Assembly: GCF_900113065.1 (NCBI RefSeq)
Contig: NZ_FOOA01000001.1
Span: 1-64,000, forward strand
DNA length: 64,000 nt
Direction of reading: 5' to 3'
Source: Aureimonas phyllosphaerae
GTDB taxonomy: Bacteria > Pseudomonadota > Alphaproteobacteria > Rhizobiales > Rhizobiaceae
Made by a program: the position numbers and the translations under genes. The stretch's first letter is position 1; each line of letters starts with the position of its first letter. The notes beneath the pieces were generated by a model that had not been told where the DNA came from, ran no database searches, and saw nothing but the letters and a program-made list of their open reading frames with translations. Positions 55,606 through 64,000 of the stretch are shown here, in pieces.

Positions 55606-58600
55606 ATGGGCATGAAGATCGACCGCCGCTACACGCGGACAGACCAGGGCGCCTATGACTCGATCGAGTTCCGAAAGGCGACGAGCGAGATCCGCAATCC
55701 CGACGGCTCGGTCGTGTTCCGGCTCGCCGATATCGACGTGCCTGCCCAGTTCAGCCAGGTGGCGTCCGACATCCTTGCCCAGAAGTACTTCCGCAAGGCG
55801 GGCGTGCCCAAGGCCCTTCGCAAGGTCGAGGAGAACGACGTCCCCTCCTGGCTCTGGCGCTCGGTCGCCGACGAGGAGGCGCTGAACCAGCTGCCCGAGG
55901 GCGAGCGCTACGGGTCCGAGATGGACGCGCGTCAGGTGTTCGATCGCCTGTCCGGTACCTGGACCTACTGGGGCTGGAAGGGCGGCTACTTCCAGTCCGA
56001 GGAGGATGCGCGCGCCTTCCGCGACGAACTCGCCTACATGCTCGCGACCCAGAAGGTCGCTCCCAACTCGCCGCAGTGGTTCAACACCGGCCTCCATTGG
56101 GCCTATGGCATCGACGGCCCGGGCCAGGGCCACTTCTACGTCGACTACCGCACGGGCGAGCTGACGCGCTCGGCCTCGTCCTACGAGCACCCGCAGCCGC
56201 ACGCCTGCTTCATCCAGTCCGTCGCCGACGACCTCGTCAACGAGGGCGGCATCATGGACCTGTGGGTGCGCGAGGCGCGCCTCTTCAAGTACGGCTCCGG
56301 CACCGGCTCGAACTTCTCGGCCCTGCGCGGCGAAGGCGAAAAGCTCGCCGGCGGCGGCAAGTCCTCGGGCCTGATGAGCTTCCTCAAGATCGGCGACCGC
56401 GCGGCGGGCGCCATCAAGTCGGGCGGCACGACGCGCCGCGCGGCCAAGATGGTCGTGGTCGACATCGACCATCCGGACATCGAAAACTACGTGATGTGGA
56501 AGGTGCGCGAGGAGGAGAAGGTCGCGGCGCTCGTGACGGGCTCGAAGACCGTCTCCAAGCACCTGAAGGCGATTCTGTCGGCCTGCGTCAACTGCGAGGG
56601 CGGCACGGGCGAGGAGTGCTTCGATCCGAACGTGAACCCTGCCCTCAAGCGCGCCGTGAAGGACGCCAAGAAGGCGCAGGTTCCCGAGAACTACGTCAAG
56701 CGCGTCATCCAGTTCGCGCGGCAGGGCTACACGGACATCGATTTCCCCGTCTACAACACGGACTGGGACTCCGAGGCCTATCTGACCGTCGCCGGGCAGA
56801 ACTCCAACAACTCCGTTCGCGTCACCGACGACTTCCTCCAGGCGGTCGAGCAGGACGGCGAGCACAAGCTGATCGGCCGGACCACCGGCAAGGTCACCAA
56901 GACCCTCAAGGCTCGCGAGCTCTGGGACCAGATCGGCTATGCCGCCTGGGCCTCGGCCGATCCCGGCATCCAGTTCCACACCACGATCAACGACTGGCAC
57001 ACCTGCGCGGCGGCCGGCGCGATCAACGCGTCGAATCCCTGCTCGGAATACATGTTCCTGGACGACACGGCCTGTAACCTGGCGTCCATGAACCTCCTGC
57101 AGTTCCGCGAGGCGAACGGCCGGTTCGACATCGACGCCTACGAGCACGCGACGCGTCTCTGGACGATCGTGCTCGAGATCTCGGTGCTGATGGCGCAGTT
57201 CCCCTCGAAGGAGATCGCGCAGCGCTCCTACGACTACCGCACGCTCGGCCTCGGCTTCGCCAATATCGGCGGCCTCCTGATGACCGCCGGCATTCCCTAT
57301 TCCTCGGCCGAGGGCCGTGCGATCTGCGGTGCGCTGTCGGCGATCATGACCGGCATCTCCTATGCGACCTCGGCCGAGATGGCGCGTGAGCTTGGTCCCT
57401 TCCCGGACTACGAGCGCAACGCCGCCGGCATGCTGCGCGTCATCCGCAACCATTCGCGTGCCGCTCAGGGGCTTGCCAACGGCTACGAGGGCCTCGCCGT
57501 CGATCCGGTGCCGCTCGACCATGCCTCCCTGAAGGACAAGCGCCTCTCCGCCCGCGCCAAGCAGGCCTGGGTGCTCGCGCAGGAACTCGGTGAGAAGCAC
57601 GGCTATCGCAACGCGCAGGTCTCGGTCATCGCGCCTACCGGCACGATCGGCCTCGTGATGGATTGCGACACGACGGGCATCGAACCGGACTTCGCGCTGG
57701 TCAAGTTCAAGAAGCTCGCTGGTGGCGGCTACTTCAAGATCATCAACCGCGCGGTGCCCGAGGCGCTGCGCACGCTCGGCTACTCCGAGGCGCAGATCGC
57801 CGAGATCGAGGCCTACGCCGTCGGCCACGGCAACCTCAACCAGGCGCCGGCCATCAACCCAGGCTCGCTCCGCGCCAAGGGCTTTGGCGACGACCAGATC
57901 GCCGCCATCAACGATGGCCTGAAGAGCGCCTTCGACATCAAGTTCGCCTTCAACAAGTGGACGCTCGGCGAAGCCTTCTGCAAGGAGACGCTCGGCATCA
58001 CCGACGAGCAGCTGAACGACTTCTCGTTCGAGCTCCTGCCCTTCCTCGGCTTCAGCCGAAAGGACATCGAGGCGGCGAACATTCACGTCTGCGGTGCGAT
58101 GACGCTGGAAGGCGCGCCTTTCCTGAAGGCCGAGCATCTGCCGGTGTTCGACTGTGCCTCGCCGTGCGGCCGGATCGGCAAGCGCTCGCTCTCGGTGGAA
58201 TCGCACATCCGCATGATGGCGGCTTCGCAGCCGTTCATCTCGGGTGCGATCTCCAAGACCATCAACATGCCGAACGATGCGACGGTCGAGGACTGTAACA
58301 GCGCCTACATGCTGTCGTGGAAGCTCGCCCTCAAGGCGAACGCCCTCTATCGCGACGGCTCCAAGCTTTCGCAGCCCCTCAACGCCTCGCTGATCTCCGA
58401 CGAGGACGACGAGGACGATCTGGTCGAGGAGACCGCGGCGGCCATCGCCGCGGCTCCGGCCGCGGTGCAGGCGACCGAGATCGCCGAGCGTATCGTGGAG
58501 CGCGTCATCGAGCGCGTCACTCGCGAGCGCGAGAAGCTGCCGAACCGGCGCAAGGGCTACACGCAGAAGGCCATCGTCGGCGGGCACAAGGTGTACCTGC

Positions 58601-59427
58601 GCACCGGCGAGTTCGACGACGGCCGCCTCGGCGAGATCTTCATCGACATGCACAAGGAAGGCGCCGCCTTCCGCGCGATGATGAACAACTTCGCCATCGC
58701 GATCTCGCTCGGCCTGCAGTTCGGCGTGCCGCTCGACGAATACGTGGAGGCCTTCACCTTCACGCGCTTCGAGCCGGCCGGCATGGTCCAGGGCAACGAG
58801 GCGATCAAGAACGCGACGTCGATCCTCGACTACGTGTTCCGGGAGCTCGCGGTCTCCTATCTCGGCCGCCACGATCTCGCGCATGTCCAGCCGGAGGACT
58901 TCGGCGCCTCGACCATCGGGCGCGGCGTGGAAGGCGACAAGCCGGCCGCTCTGCCGATCTCGAGCGGCATGGTGCGGGGCCAGACGGCGAAGTTCCGCCT
59001 CGTCTCCTCCGACACGCAGGGCACGACGGCTCCCGCCGGCCAGTCGAAGCCGGCCGGCGTGACCGCGGTCGCCCGTCCGGTGACGACGGCGAGCGCCGCC
59101 CCGCGCGCCGCGGCGACGCTCGGCAGCGGTCAGGCTACCGCCTTCAAGCGCGACTACGAGGCGGCCCCGCTCGACGAGCCCGCTCCGACCGCCGACGCGT
59201 CACCGGCGCAGGGCCTCTTCGACAGCCCGCTCGCCTACGCCGCCTCCCCACGCGACGTCTCGCGCGTCGAGGCGCCCGCCAAGGCGACGAGCGCCGAACG
59301 CCGAGCCCAGGCCCTGATGAAGGGCTACACCGGCGATAGCTGCTCGGAGTGCTCGAACTTCACGATGGTCCGAAACGGCACCTGCCTGAAGTGCGACACC
59401 TGCGGTTCGACCAGCGGCTGCTCCTGA
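55606..59427 (+). CDS. nrdJ: Vitamin B12-dependent (class II) ribonucleotide reductase
   Basis: Makes deoxyribonucleotides with adenosylcobalamin in the cytoplasm. The 1,273-residue protein has the active-site [16 protein letters not shown], finger loop and [12 protein letters not shown] and the radical-relay and cofactor blocks of the large class II enzymes. The C-terminus carries CSECSNF...[14 protein letters not shown], a zinc-binding and thiol-relay tail. An acidic stretch ([13 protein letters not shown]) and a coiled region near residues 925-985 are inserted between core and tail domain. ATG 55606 (or 55612) is chosen. No class I genes are seen here. Confidence 0.96.
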   Translation: MGMKIDRRYTRTDQGAYDSIEFRKATSEIRNPDGSVVFRLADIDVPAQFSQVASDILAQKYFRKAGVPKALRKVEENDVPSWLWRSVADEEALNQLPEGERYGSEMDARQVFDRLSGTWTYWGWKGGYFQSEEDARAFRDELAYMLATQKVAPNSPQWFNTGLHWAYGIDGPGQGHFYVDYRTGELTRSASSYEHPQPHACFIQSVADDLVNEGGIMDLWVREARLFKYGSGTGSNFSALRGEGEKLAGGGKSSGLMSFLKIGDRAAGAIKSGGTTRRAAKMVVVDIDHPDIENYVMWKVREEEKVAALVTGSKTVSKHLKAILSACVNCEGGTGEECFDPNVNPALKRAVKDAKKAQVPENYVKRVIQFARQGYTDIDFPVYNTDWDSEAYLTVAGQNSNNSVRVTDDFLQAVEQDGEHKLIGRTTGKVTKTLKARELWDQIGYAAWASADPGIQFHTTINDWHTCAAAGAINASNPCSEYMFLDDTACNLASMNLLQFREANGRFDIDAYEHATRLWTIVLEISVLMAQFPSKEIAQRSYDYRTLGLGFANIGGLLMTAGIPYSSAEGRAICGALSAIMTGISYATSAEMARELGPFPDYERNAAGMLRVIRNHSRAAQGLANGYEGLAVDPVPLDHASLKDKRLSARAKQAWVLAQELGEKHGYRNAQVSVIAPTGTIGLVMDCDTTGIEPDFALVKFKKLAGGGYFKIINRAVPEALRTLGYSEAQIAEIEAYAVGHGNLNQAPAINPGSLRAKGFGDDQIAAINDGLKSAFDIKFAFNKWTLGEAFCKETLGITDEQLNDFSFELLPFLGFSRKDIEAANIHVCGAMTLEGAPFLKAEHLPVFDCASPCGRIGKRSLSVESHIRMMAASQPFISGAISKTINMPNDATVEDCNSAYMLSWKLALKANALYRDGSKLSQPLNASLISDEDDEDDLVEETAAAIAAAPAAVQATEIAERIVERVIERVTREREKLPNRRKGYTQKAIVGGHKVYLRTGEFDDGRLGEIFIDMHKEGAAFRAMMNNFAIAISLGLQFGVPLDEYVEAFTFTRFEPAGMVQGNEAIKNATSILDYVFRELAVSYLGRHDLAHVQPEDFGASTIGRGVEGDKPAALPISSGMVRGQTAKFRLVSSDTQGTTAPAGQSKPAGVTAVARPVTTASAAPRAAATLGSGQATAFKRDYEAAPLDEPAPTADASPAQGLFDSPLAYAASPRDVSRVEAPAKATSAERRAQALMKGYTGDSCSECSNFTMVRNGTCLKCDTCGSTSGCS

Positions 59428-59900
59428 TCCGGCGTCAGGATGGTTCTCGGCGCCCGAAGATCGTCTTCGGACGTCGTCGACCCCACCGCGAAACGCCTCG
59501 GCGTCAGTTGGAAGGCGGTCTAACCCTACGAATGCCGCCGACCGCCTCGCAAGGGCGGTCGGCGATTCTCGTGGGAACCTTGAGTGTTTGCGGAGGAGCG
59601 ACTCGGTTCGCGAGAAGCGAGCGGACTTGCCGCACGAGCCCCGCATCGCGGTCTGACATCGGAGCTCAGCGCGGATGAGAGCTCTCGATGACAAGAGAAT
59701 CTGACCCTCCGTTCCGGAGGTTGATGCGACCGGAACCACAAGAAGACAACTCCTTCGGACGCGTTAGAGGGACGTGAACATCGTTCCGACGCCTTTTGCG
59801 GGGGACGGCAGATGTCCCGAAGCGCCGACTGCCAGCACCAAATCGAATTGCGATCAGGCGCTGACAGGCTGGTGCTTCGCCGGCTCCTCTCGCCCGACCC
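59428..59900. other. Gene-free stretch with hairpins downstream of nrdJ
   Basis: I find no credible gene in these 473 bases. They contain an 11-bp perfect stem (59536-59546 with 59554-59564), a six-base hairpin CCTCCG/CGGAGG (59706-59711 with 59715-59720), and two crossing potential helices at 59821-59876. A terminator for nrdJ is likely the first hairpin. Confidence 0.6.
59536..59564 (+). terminator. Terminator-like hairpin downstream of nrdJ
   Basis: Perfect 11-bp G/C stem with a seven-base loop, 109 bases past the nrdJ stop. The tail ATTCTCGTGG is poor in uridine, so Rho-independent termination is uncertain. Confidence 0.5.
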
Positions 59901-61055
59901 TCAACCGGCTTGGCGCAAGGGGTTCTCGGCGAGCAGCGACAGGGCCTCGTCGTCGCTCATGGCGGCGGGTCGCTCGCAGCGCGAGGCGACGGCCAGGCTT
60001 CGGCCTTCTTCCGCGGAGCGCAGGATGGTGAGCATGACGTCGAGGATGTGGAAGGCCCACTCGCCGCTGACGCGCGGTGGGCGTCCGGCTTCGATCGCAT
60101 GCGCCATCTCCGCAAGACCGAGTCCCCGGTAGTTGGCATGGATCGGCTTGGCCGCGGGATAGTTCGCGCGGCCAAAGAAGCGGTCGGCCATGTCCTGGTC
60201 GGACCAGGCGTCGCGATCGACAGCACGCTCGATGCGCCCCCCGAAGAAGTTCGGATCGGGAACCCGCAAGGAAGCCGTTTCGCCATGCAGCTCGATCGGC
60301 GCATGCGCGTGTTTCCAGACGTCCCAGCTCGCGAGCAACGTCACCTGCGCGCCGCTCTCGAAGCAGAGGACCGCATGGACCGTCGTCGGCACCTCGACCG
60401 GAATGCGCTGGCCGACGTTGGGCCCTTCGGCGGTGACGATCCGTTCCTTCAGTCCGATTCGACCAACCGCAGTAACGGTCGAGACCGGCCCGAGGAGCGT
60501 GACCAGAGCGCCGATGTAATAGGGCCCCATGTCCAGCACCGGCCCGCCGCCCGGCTGGAAGTAGTAGGCCGGTGCCGGATGCCAGTGCTCCATCCCGTGC
60601 GACATGATCGTGGCGACGCCCGAGATGACCGCACCGACCGTTCCGTCGTCTATCATCCGGCGGCAGGTCTGAAGACCGGGTCCGAGGATCGTGTCGGGCG
60701 CGGAGCCGACCTGCAGTCCCTTCTCCCGAGCCTTCATCACGATCGCCTCGCCATCCGCGCGCGAGGTCGCGAGCGGCTTCTCCGTGTAGACGTGCTTGCC
60801 GGCATCGAGTGCGCGGAGCGAAACGGCGGCATGCGCCTCGGGATTTGTGAGGTTGAGGACGATATCGACGTCGGACGATGCGTAGAGTTCGTCGAGCGTC
60901 ATTGCACGGAGGCCGTACTGTCCTGCCCGTGCCTCCGCCGCTTCGGGCCGCATGTCGGCGCAGGCGGTAAACCGGATGTCGTTGAAGAGTGCGGCATTGC
61001 GGAGGTAGATGTCGGAGATCACCCCGCAGCCGACGAGGCCGATGCGCTGCACCAT
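59901..61055 (-). CDS. Gfo/Idh/MocA-family oxidoreductase
   Basis: An NAD(P)-dependent sugar or inositol dehydrogenase of 384 residues. The Rossmann loop is GLVGCGVISDIY (6-17), the conserved EKPL motif reads YTEKPLATS (about 93-101), and the catalytic region includes GGGPVLDMGPYY (about 164-175). GAAGGGG lies before ATG 61055. It lies four bases from the isomerase gene and forms the last gene of the minus-strand ABC operon. Confidence 0.92.
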   Translation of the reverse strand: MVQRIGLVGCGVISDIYLRNAALFNDIRFTACADMRPEAAEARAGQYGLRAMTLDELYASSDVDIVLNLTNPEAHAAVSLRALDAGKHVYTEKPLATSRADGEAIVMKAREKGLQVGSAPDTILGPGLQTCRRMIDDGTVGAVISGVATIMSHGMEHWHPAPAYYFQPGGGPVLDMGPYYIGALVTLLGPVSTVTAVGRIGLKERIVTAEGPNVGQRIPVEVPTTVHAVLCFESGAQVTLLASWDVWKHAHAPIELHGETASLRVPDPNFFGGRIERAVDRDAWSDQDMADRFFGRANYPAAKPIHANYRGLGLAEMAHAIEAGRPPRVSGEWAFHILDVMLTILRSAEEGRSLAVASRCERPAAMSDDEALSLLAENPLRQAG

Positions 61056-61059
61056 GGTC

Positions 61060-61818
61060 TCAGTTCCCCTTCTCGAAGCGCCCGAACGCGTCGATCGTCC
61101 GGCGCGCGAAACGGCTGAAGTCGCTCGGATTGTCGTGCTCGGCGATCATCAGGTCCGCACCGGCGGCACGGCCCCTGGCCCAGAGCGACGACCAGTCGAG
61201 CGTTCCATCACCCACATCGGCCCAGCCGTCCTCGTCGGTCCTGGTCTCGGCTTCGGCGATGTCTTTCACATGGAGAGCGGAGACCCGCCCGGAATAGCGC
61301 TCCAGCCACGCAGCAGGATCTTCGCCGCCGCGCACCACCCAGGCGAGATCGGCCTCCCACTCGATCGCGGAATCGGCGTCGAGGATGTACTCGAGCGGAC
61401 GGCCGCCGCCCTCGACCTCGCGCAGTTCGAAGTCGTGGTTGTGCCAGGACGCCCTCAGACCCTCGCCCTTGATGCGCCGGGCAATGGCACCGATGCGCGC
61501 GCCGAAGTCGCGCCATCCCGCCGCGTCCTTCGGCCGCTGGTCCGGCACGACATAGGGTAGCACGAGGATTTCGTTTCCGAGCATGCGGGCGATCTCGAGC
61601 GAGCGGTCGAATTCGTTCTCCAAGAGATCGACGCTGAAATGACCGCTGCGGGCGGTCAGGCCGTTGGCCTCCAACTCGGCCTTCAAAGCCGGAACGTCGT
61701 CGTAGAGCCCGCGAAAGCACTCGACGTCGGTATAGCCGAGTTCGGCAAGTTCGCGCAGCCGATCGGCGAGCGGCGGTGCGTTCCGGGCGGAATAAAGCTG
61801 CATGGAGAAGGTCGTCAT
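61060..61818 (-). CDS. Sugar phosphate isomerase/epimerase-family protein
   Basis: A TIM-barrel (AP endonuclease 2 family) protein of 252 residues, akin to inosose or xylose isomerase-like enzymes. Metal and substrate residues lie in SWHNHDFE, HVKDIAEAET and MIAEHDNPSD. The start ATG 61818 follows AGGGAG. It is next to the Gfo/Idh/MocA gene and 109 bases after the ABC ATPase; such pairs act on a keto-sugar or keto-inositol. Confidence 0.9.
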   Translation of the reverse strand: MTTFSMQLYSARNAPPLADRLRELAELGYTDVECFRGLYDDVPALKAELEANGLTARSGHFSVDLLENEFDRSLEIARMLGNEILVLPYVVPDQRPKDAAGWRDFGARIGAIARRIKGEGLRASWHNHDFELREVEGGGRPLEYILDADSAIEWEADLAWVVRGGEDPAAWLERYSGRVSALHVKDIAEAETRTDEDGWADVGDGTLDWSSLWARGRAAGADLMIAEHDNPSDFSRFARRTIDAFGRFEKGN

Positions 61819-61927
61819 GAGGCGCTCCCTGTAACGAAAGAGATGGTGGCATCCGGCCATGGCGCAGCCGATGGACCGTCCGGGCGACCGTCGGCATCGC
61901 GTGGCGGCGTGGCGCGGTGGTTCGGGC

Positions 61928-63022
61928 CTAGAGGCGCGCGCCGTCGGGCGCGAAGATCGATGCCTTAGGCAGGTCGAGGGTGAAACGCAGCGCCTCGCCG
62001 ACGCGGTGCCGGCTTTCGCCGTCCGTGCGGATCGCGAGCGGCTGGCCGCCGAGCCGGGTCCAGAGCAGGGTGTCGGCACCCATCGGCTCCACCACTTCGA
62101 CCTTCGCCTCAGCCTCGACGAGCCCTGGCGCATCTGCGAAGCCGAGGCGGATGTGCTCCGGCCGCAGGCCGAGCGTCGCCTCGCCGAAGGGCGGTTCGCC
62201 GCCCGACACCTCGTAGCCCTGAAGCGGCAGCACGTCGGTGCCGACGAGAAACCGGCCGTTCTCGATCCGCCCTTCGATGAAGTTCATGGCGGGCGAGCCG
62301 ATGAACCCGGCGACGAACCGGTTCACCGGGCGGCGATAGACCTCGCCCGGCGGGCCGATCTGCTGGATCAGGCCGTTCTTCATCACGACGATCCGGTCGG
62401 CCAGCGTCAGCGCCTCGATCTGATCATGCGTGACGTAGATCATCGTGTTGCCGAGGCTTTGGTGGAGACGCTTGATCTCGACCCGAAGCTCCGCCCGCAG
62501 CTTGGCGTCGAGGTTCGAGAGCGGCTCGTCGAACAGGAAGACGTCGACCTCGCGCACCAACGCGCGGCCGATGGCGACGCGCTGCCGCTGGCCACCCGAC
62601 AACTCGGCCGGCCGCCGCTTCAGGTAGGGCTCGAGCTGCAGCATTTTGGCCGCCTTGGCGATCCGCGTCTGGATCTCGGCCCTCGACACCCCGTTCATCC
62701 GAAGACCGAAGGAGAGGTTTTCCTCGACGCTCATGCGCGGGTAGAGCGCATAGGACTGGAACACCATGCCGATGCCGCGATCCTTGGGTTCGGCCCAGGT
62801 GACGTTGCGGCCGGAGATCCAGATCTCGCCGTCTGTGATGTCGAGAAGCCCGGCGATCGCGTTGAGGAGCGTCGACTTTCCGCAGCCGGACGGCCCGAGC
62901 AACACCAGGAACTCGCCCTGCCGCACTTCAAGATCGAGCCCGTCGATCGCCTTGTGCGCGCCGTAGTGGATGTCGAGCTCGCGCACCGCGACGCTCGCCG
63001 GATGGACCGTGGATATCATCAT
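61928..63022 (-). CDS. Sugar ABC transporter ATP-binding protein (UgpC/MalK type)
   Basis: The ATPase subunit of a second CUT1-type importer, 364 residues. Walker [10 protein letters not shown] (about 43-51), Q-loop MVFQSYALYP, signature [14 protein letters not shown], Walker [17 protein letters not shown] and H-loop [10 protein letters not shown], followed by the MalK-type C-terminal domain. The ATG at 63022 overlaps the permease stop (ATGA). It is a different clade from the ATPase at 13.5 kb. Confidence 0.95.
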   Translation of the reverse strand: MMISTVHPASVAVRELDIHYGAHKAIDGLDLEVRQGEFLVLLGPSGCGKSTLLNAIAGLLDITDGEIWISGRNVTWAEPKDRGIGMVFQSYALYPRMSVEENLSFGLRMNGVSRAEIQTRIAKAAKMLQLEPYLKRRPAELSGGQRQRVAIGRALVREVDVFLFDEPLSNLDAKLRAELRVEIKRLHQSLGNTMIYVTHDQIEALTLADRIVVMKNGLIQQIGPPGEVYRRPVNRFVAGFIGSPAMNFIEGRIENGRFLVGTDVLPLQGYEVSGGEPPFGEATLGLRPEHIRLGFADAPGLVEAEAKVEVVEPMGADTLLWTRLGGQPLAIRTDGESRHRVGEALRFTLDLPKASIFAPDGARL

Positions 63023-63939
63023 CCCTTGACGCTCCCCGCTGCGATGCCCCGCACGAACCAGCGGCCGGACAGGAGGTAGACGACGAGCGGCACCAGCGCC
63101 GTGAGGATCGTCGCCGCCATGTTGACGTTGTAGAGCTTCTCGCCCTGGGCCGAATTGACGATGTTGTTGAGCTGAACCGTCATCGGCAGGTTCTCGCGGC
63201 CGGCGAAGACGAGGCCGAGAATGAAGTCGTTCCAGATGCCCGTGACCTGCAGGATCACCGCCACGACCAGCATCGGCGTCGACATCGGCAGCATCACGTG
63301 GACGAAGATCTGCCAGAAGCCGCCTCCGTCGATACGGGCGGCCTTGAACAGCTCGACCGGCAGCCCCGCGTAGAAGTTGCGGAAGAGAAGCGTCATCACC
63401 GGCAGGCCGAAGATGACGTGGACCAGCACGATGCCGGGAAGCGAGCCGTAGATGCCGAGCGTCGAGAAGATGCGCACCAGCGGATAGATGAAGACCTGAT
63501 AGGGGATGAAGGCGCCGAGCAGCAGCACCACGAACAGGATGTTCGCCCCCTTCACGCGCCAGAGCGATAGGGCGTAGCCCGTCACCGACCCGAGGGCGAT
63601 CGATGCGATCACCGATGGAATCAGGATCTTCACGGAATTGAGGAAGCCGACCTGAATGCCGGAGCAGTCGAGCCCTGTGCAGGCGGTGGACCAGGCGGCG
63701 ACCCAGGCCTGGAAACCGGGATCGGACGGCCATGCGAAGATGTTGGCAAGGCGCACCTCATCCATCGTCTTCAGCGAGGTGACGACCATGATGTAAAGCG
63801 GCAGGAGGAAGAAGGCCGCCGACAGCCCGAGGAAGGCGTAGAGGCCGACGCGGCCTGCGGTGAGCCGACGAGGCCGGCGGCCGCGATGGGCCGCGGCGCG
63901 ATCGAGCGTTGCGGGCGAAATCGTATCGATCGCAGCCAT
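63019..63939 (-). CDS. Sugar ABC transporter permease, MalG-like
   Basis: The 306-residue inner-membrane subunit has six spans; the EAA loop reads ELFKAARIDGGGFWQIFVHVMLPMSTPM. ATG 63939 follows GGGGAGG and overlaps the stop of the preceding permease. The C-terminal SGRWFVRGIAAGSVKG is the typical end. Upstream of it lies a second permease cut by the window edge. Confidence 0.93.
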   Translation of the reverse strand: MAAIDTISPATLDRAAAHRGRRPRRLTAGRVGLYAFLGLSAAFFLLPLYIMVVTSLKTMDEVRLANIFAWPSDPGFQAWVAAWSTACTGLDCSGIQVGFLNSVKILIPSVIASIALGSVTGYALSLWRVKGANILFVVLLLGAFIPYQVFIYPLVRIFSTLGIYGSLPGIVLVHVIFGLPVMTLLFRNFYAGLPVELFKAARIDGGGFWQIFVHVMLPMSTPMLVVAVILQVTGIWNDFILGLVFAGRENLPMTVQLNNIVNSAQGEKLYNVNMAATILTALVPLVVYLLSGRWFVRGIAAGSVKG

Positions 63940-64000
63940 CAGGCGCCTCCCCTCTCCTTGCGGAAGTATTCGGCGTAGATCCACGGCGCGAGCACGCATA
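63939..64000 (-). CDS. Sugar ABC transporter permease, MalF-like (C-terminal fragment)
   Basis: The last 19 codons of a permease enter from the right edge: reading on the minus strand it ends VLAPWIYAEYFRKERGGA followed by TGA that overlaps the next ATG (ATGA). The WIYxxYFRKER end is typical of MalF-like permeases of CUT1 transporters. The rest of the gene, and probably the binding-protein gene, lie outside the window. Confidence 0.75.
   Translation of the reverse strand, partial: CVLAPWIYAEYFRKERGGA

Noticed and set aside
55510-58884. 1,124-codon open frame antisense to nrdJ
   Set aside because: It mirrors the codon pattern of nrdJ, is rich in Arg/Asp/Glu/Val/Ala and Leu-His-type repeats and has no ribosome-binding site or family similarity; such frames are usual in GC-rich coding DNA.

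Overview
The window is 64 kb of GC-rich chromosomal DNA from an alphaproteobacterium, most likely of the order Hyphomicrobiales (Rhizobiales). The evidence is the tuf / tRNA-Gly / tRNA-Tyr / rlmB order, an ExoD protein, a DUF2842 protein, a minCDE operon preceded by a perfect CtrA-type site, a class II (B12-dependent) ribonucleotide reductase as the only RNR in view, and many ABC and TRAP solute transporters with alphaproteobacterial features. The family cannot be fixed from the sequence alone; an Aurantimonadaceae-like host is a guess. I see no prophage, insertion sequence, CRISPR array, rRNA operon or conjugative gene, so this reads as core chromosome with metabolic modules set into it.

Layout. 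0-3.8 kb: tuf, a small protein plus ExoD, tRNA-Gly(TCC), tRNA-Tyr(GTA), rlmB and a small unknown gene. 3.8-8.3 kb: a TRAP transporter with its two permeases on the plus strand and two tandem, closely related binding proteins on the minus strand. 8.5-10 kb: tRNA-Thr(TGT), a mini HTH protein and two membrane or exported proteins. 10.1-17.3 kb: a minus-strand sugar or sugar-acid catabolic operon (FCD-GntR regulator, DenD-like dehydrogenase, SDR, complete ABC importer). 17.5-26.6 kb: prfC, an FMN reductase, pncA, PPK2 divergent from an Mfd paralogue, and a membrane-anchored SOUL protein. 27-31.8 kb: rplM-rpsI, agmatinase, argC, ctaA and a DUF2842 protein.

31.8-36.2 kb holds an exopolysaccharide export module: a Wzc-like chain-length protein without a P-loop, divergent from a Wza-like lipoprotein and a priming glycosyltransferase. 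36.3-41.1 kb: sugar 3-epimerase, RidA, an orphan osmolyte-binding protein, and minCDE followed by an unrecognised 54-codon gene. 41.3-45.8 kb: SDR, TspO, a glycosyltransferase, a sugar aminotransferase and two overlapping small unknown genes. 45.9-50.1 kb: a tight five-gene run (cysteine synthase, AlaX, 3-mercaptopyruvate sulfurtransferase, GNAT, hydrolase). 50.1-55.2 kb: ilvA, tRNA-Leu(TAA), wrbA, a CinA-like protein, an LssY-domain protein and a purine phosphoribosyltransferase. 55.2-59.4 kb: nrdJ behind a 435-bp regulatory region with one perfect and two near-perfect DnaA boxes, four GANTC sites and a 12-bp palindrome. 59.9-64 kb: a second sugar-uptake operon (Gfo/Idh/MocA oxidoreductase, TIM-barrel isomerase, ABC ATPase, two permeases), cut by the right edge.

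Themes. Cell-cycle control is visible at two places (CtrA site at minC; DnaA and CcrM sites at nrdJ). Uptake and oxidation of sugars or sugar acids recurs in three separate modules. No textbook defence or mobile system is present. The least explained items are the small genes (min operon, 45.3-45.8 kb, 51.5 kb), the Mfd paralogue, the P-loop-less Wzc and the PSFG-repeat tail of DctM.
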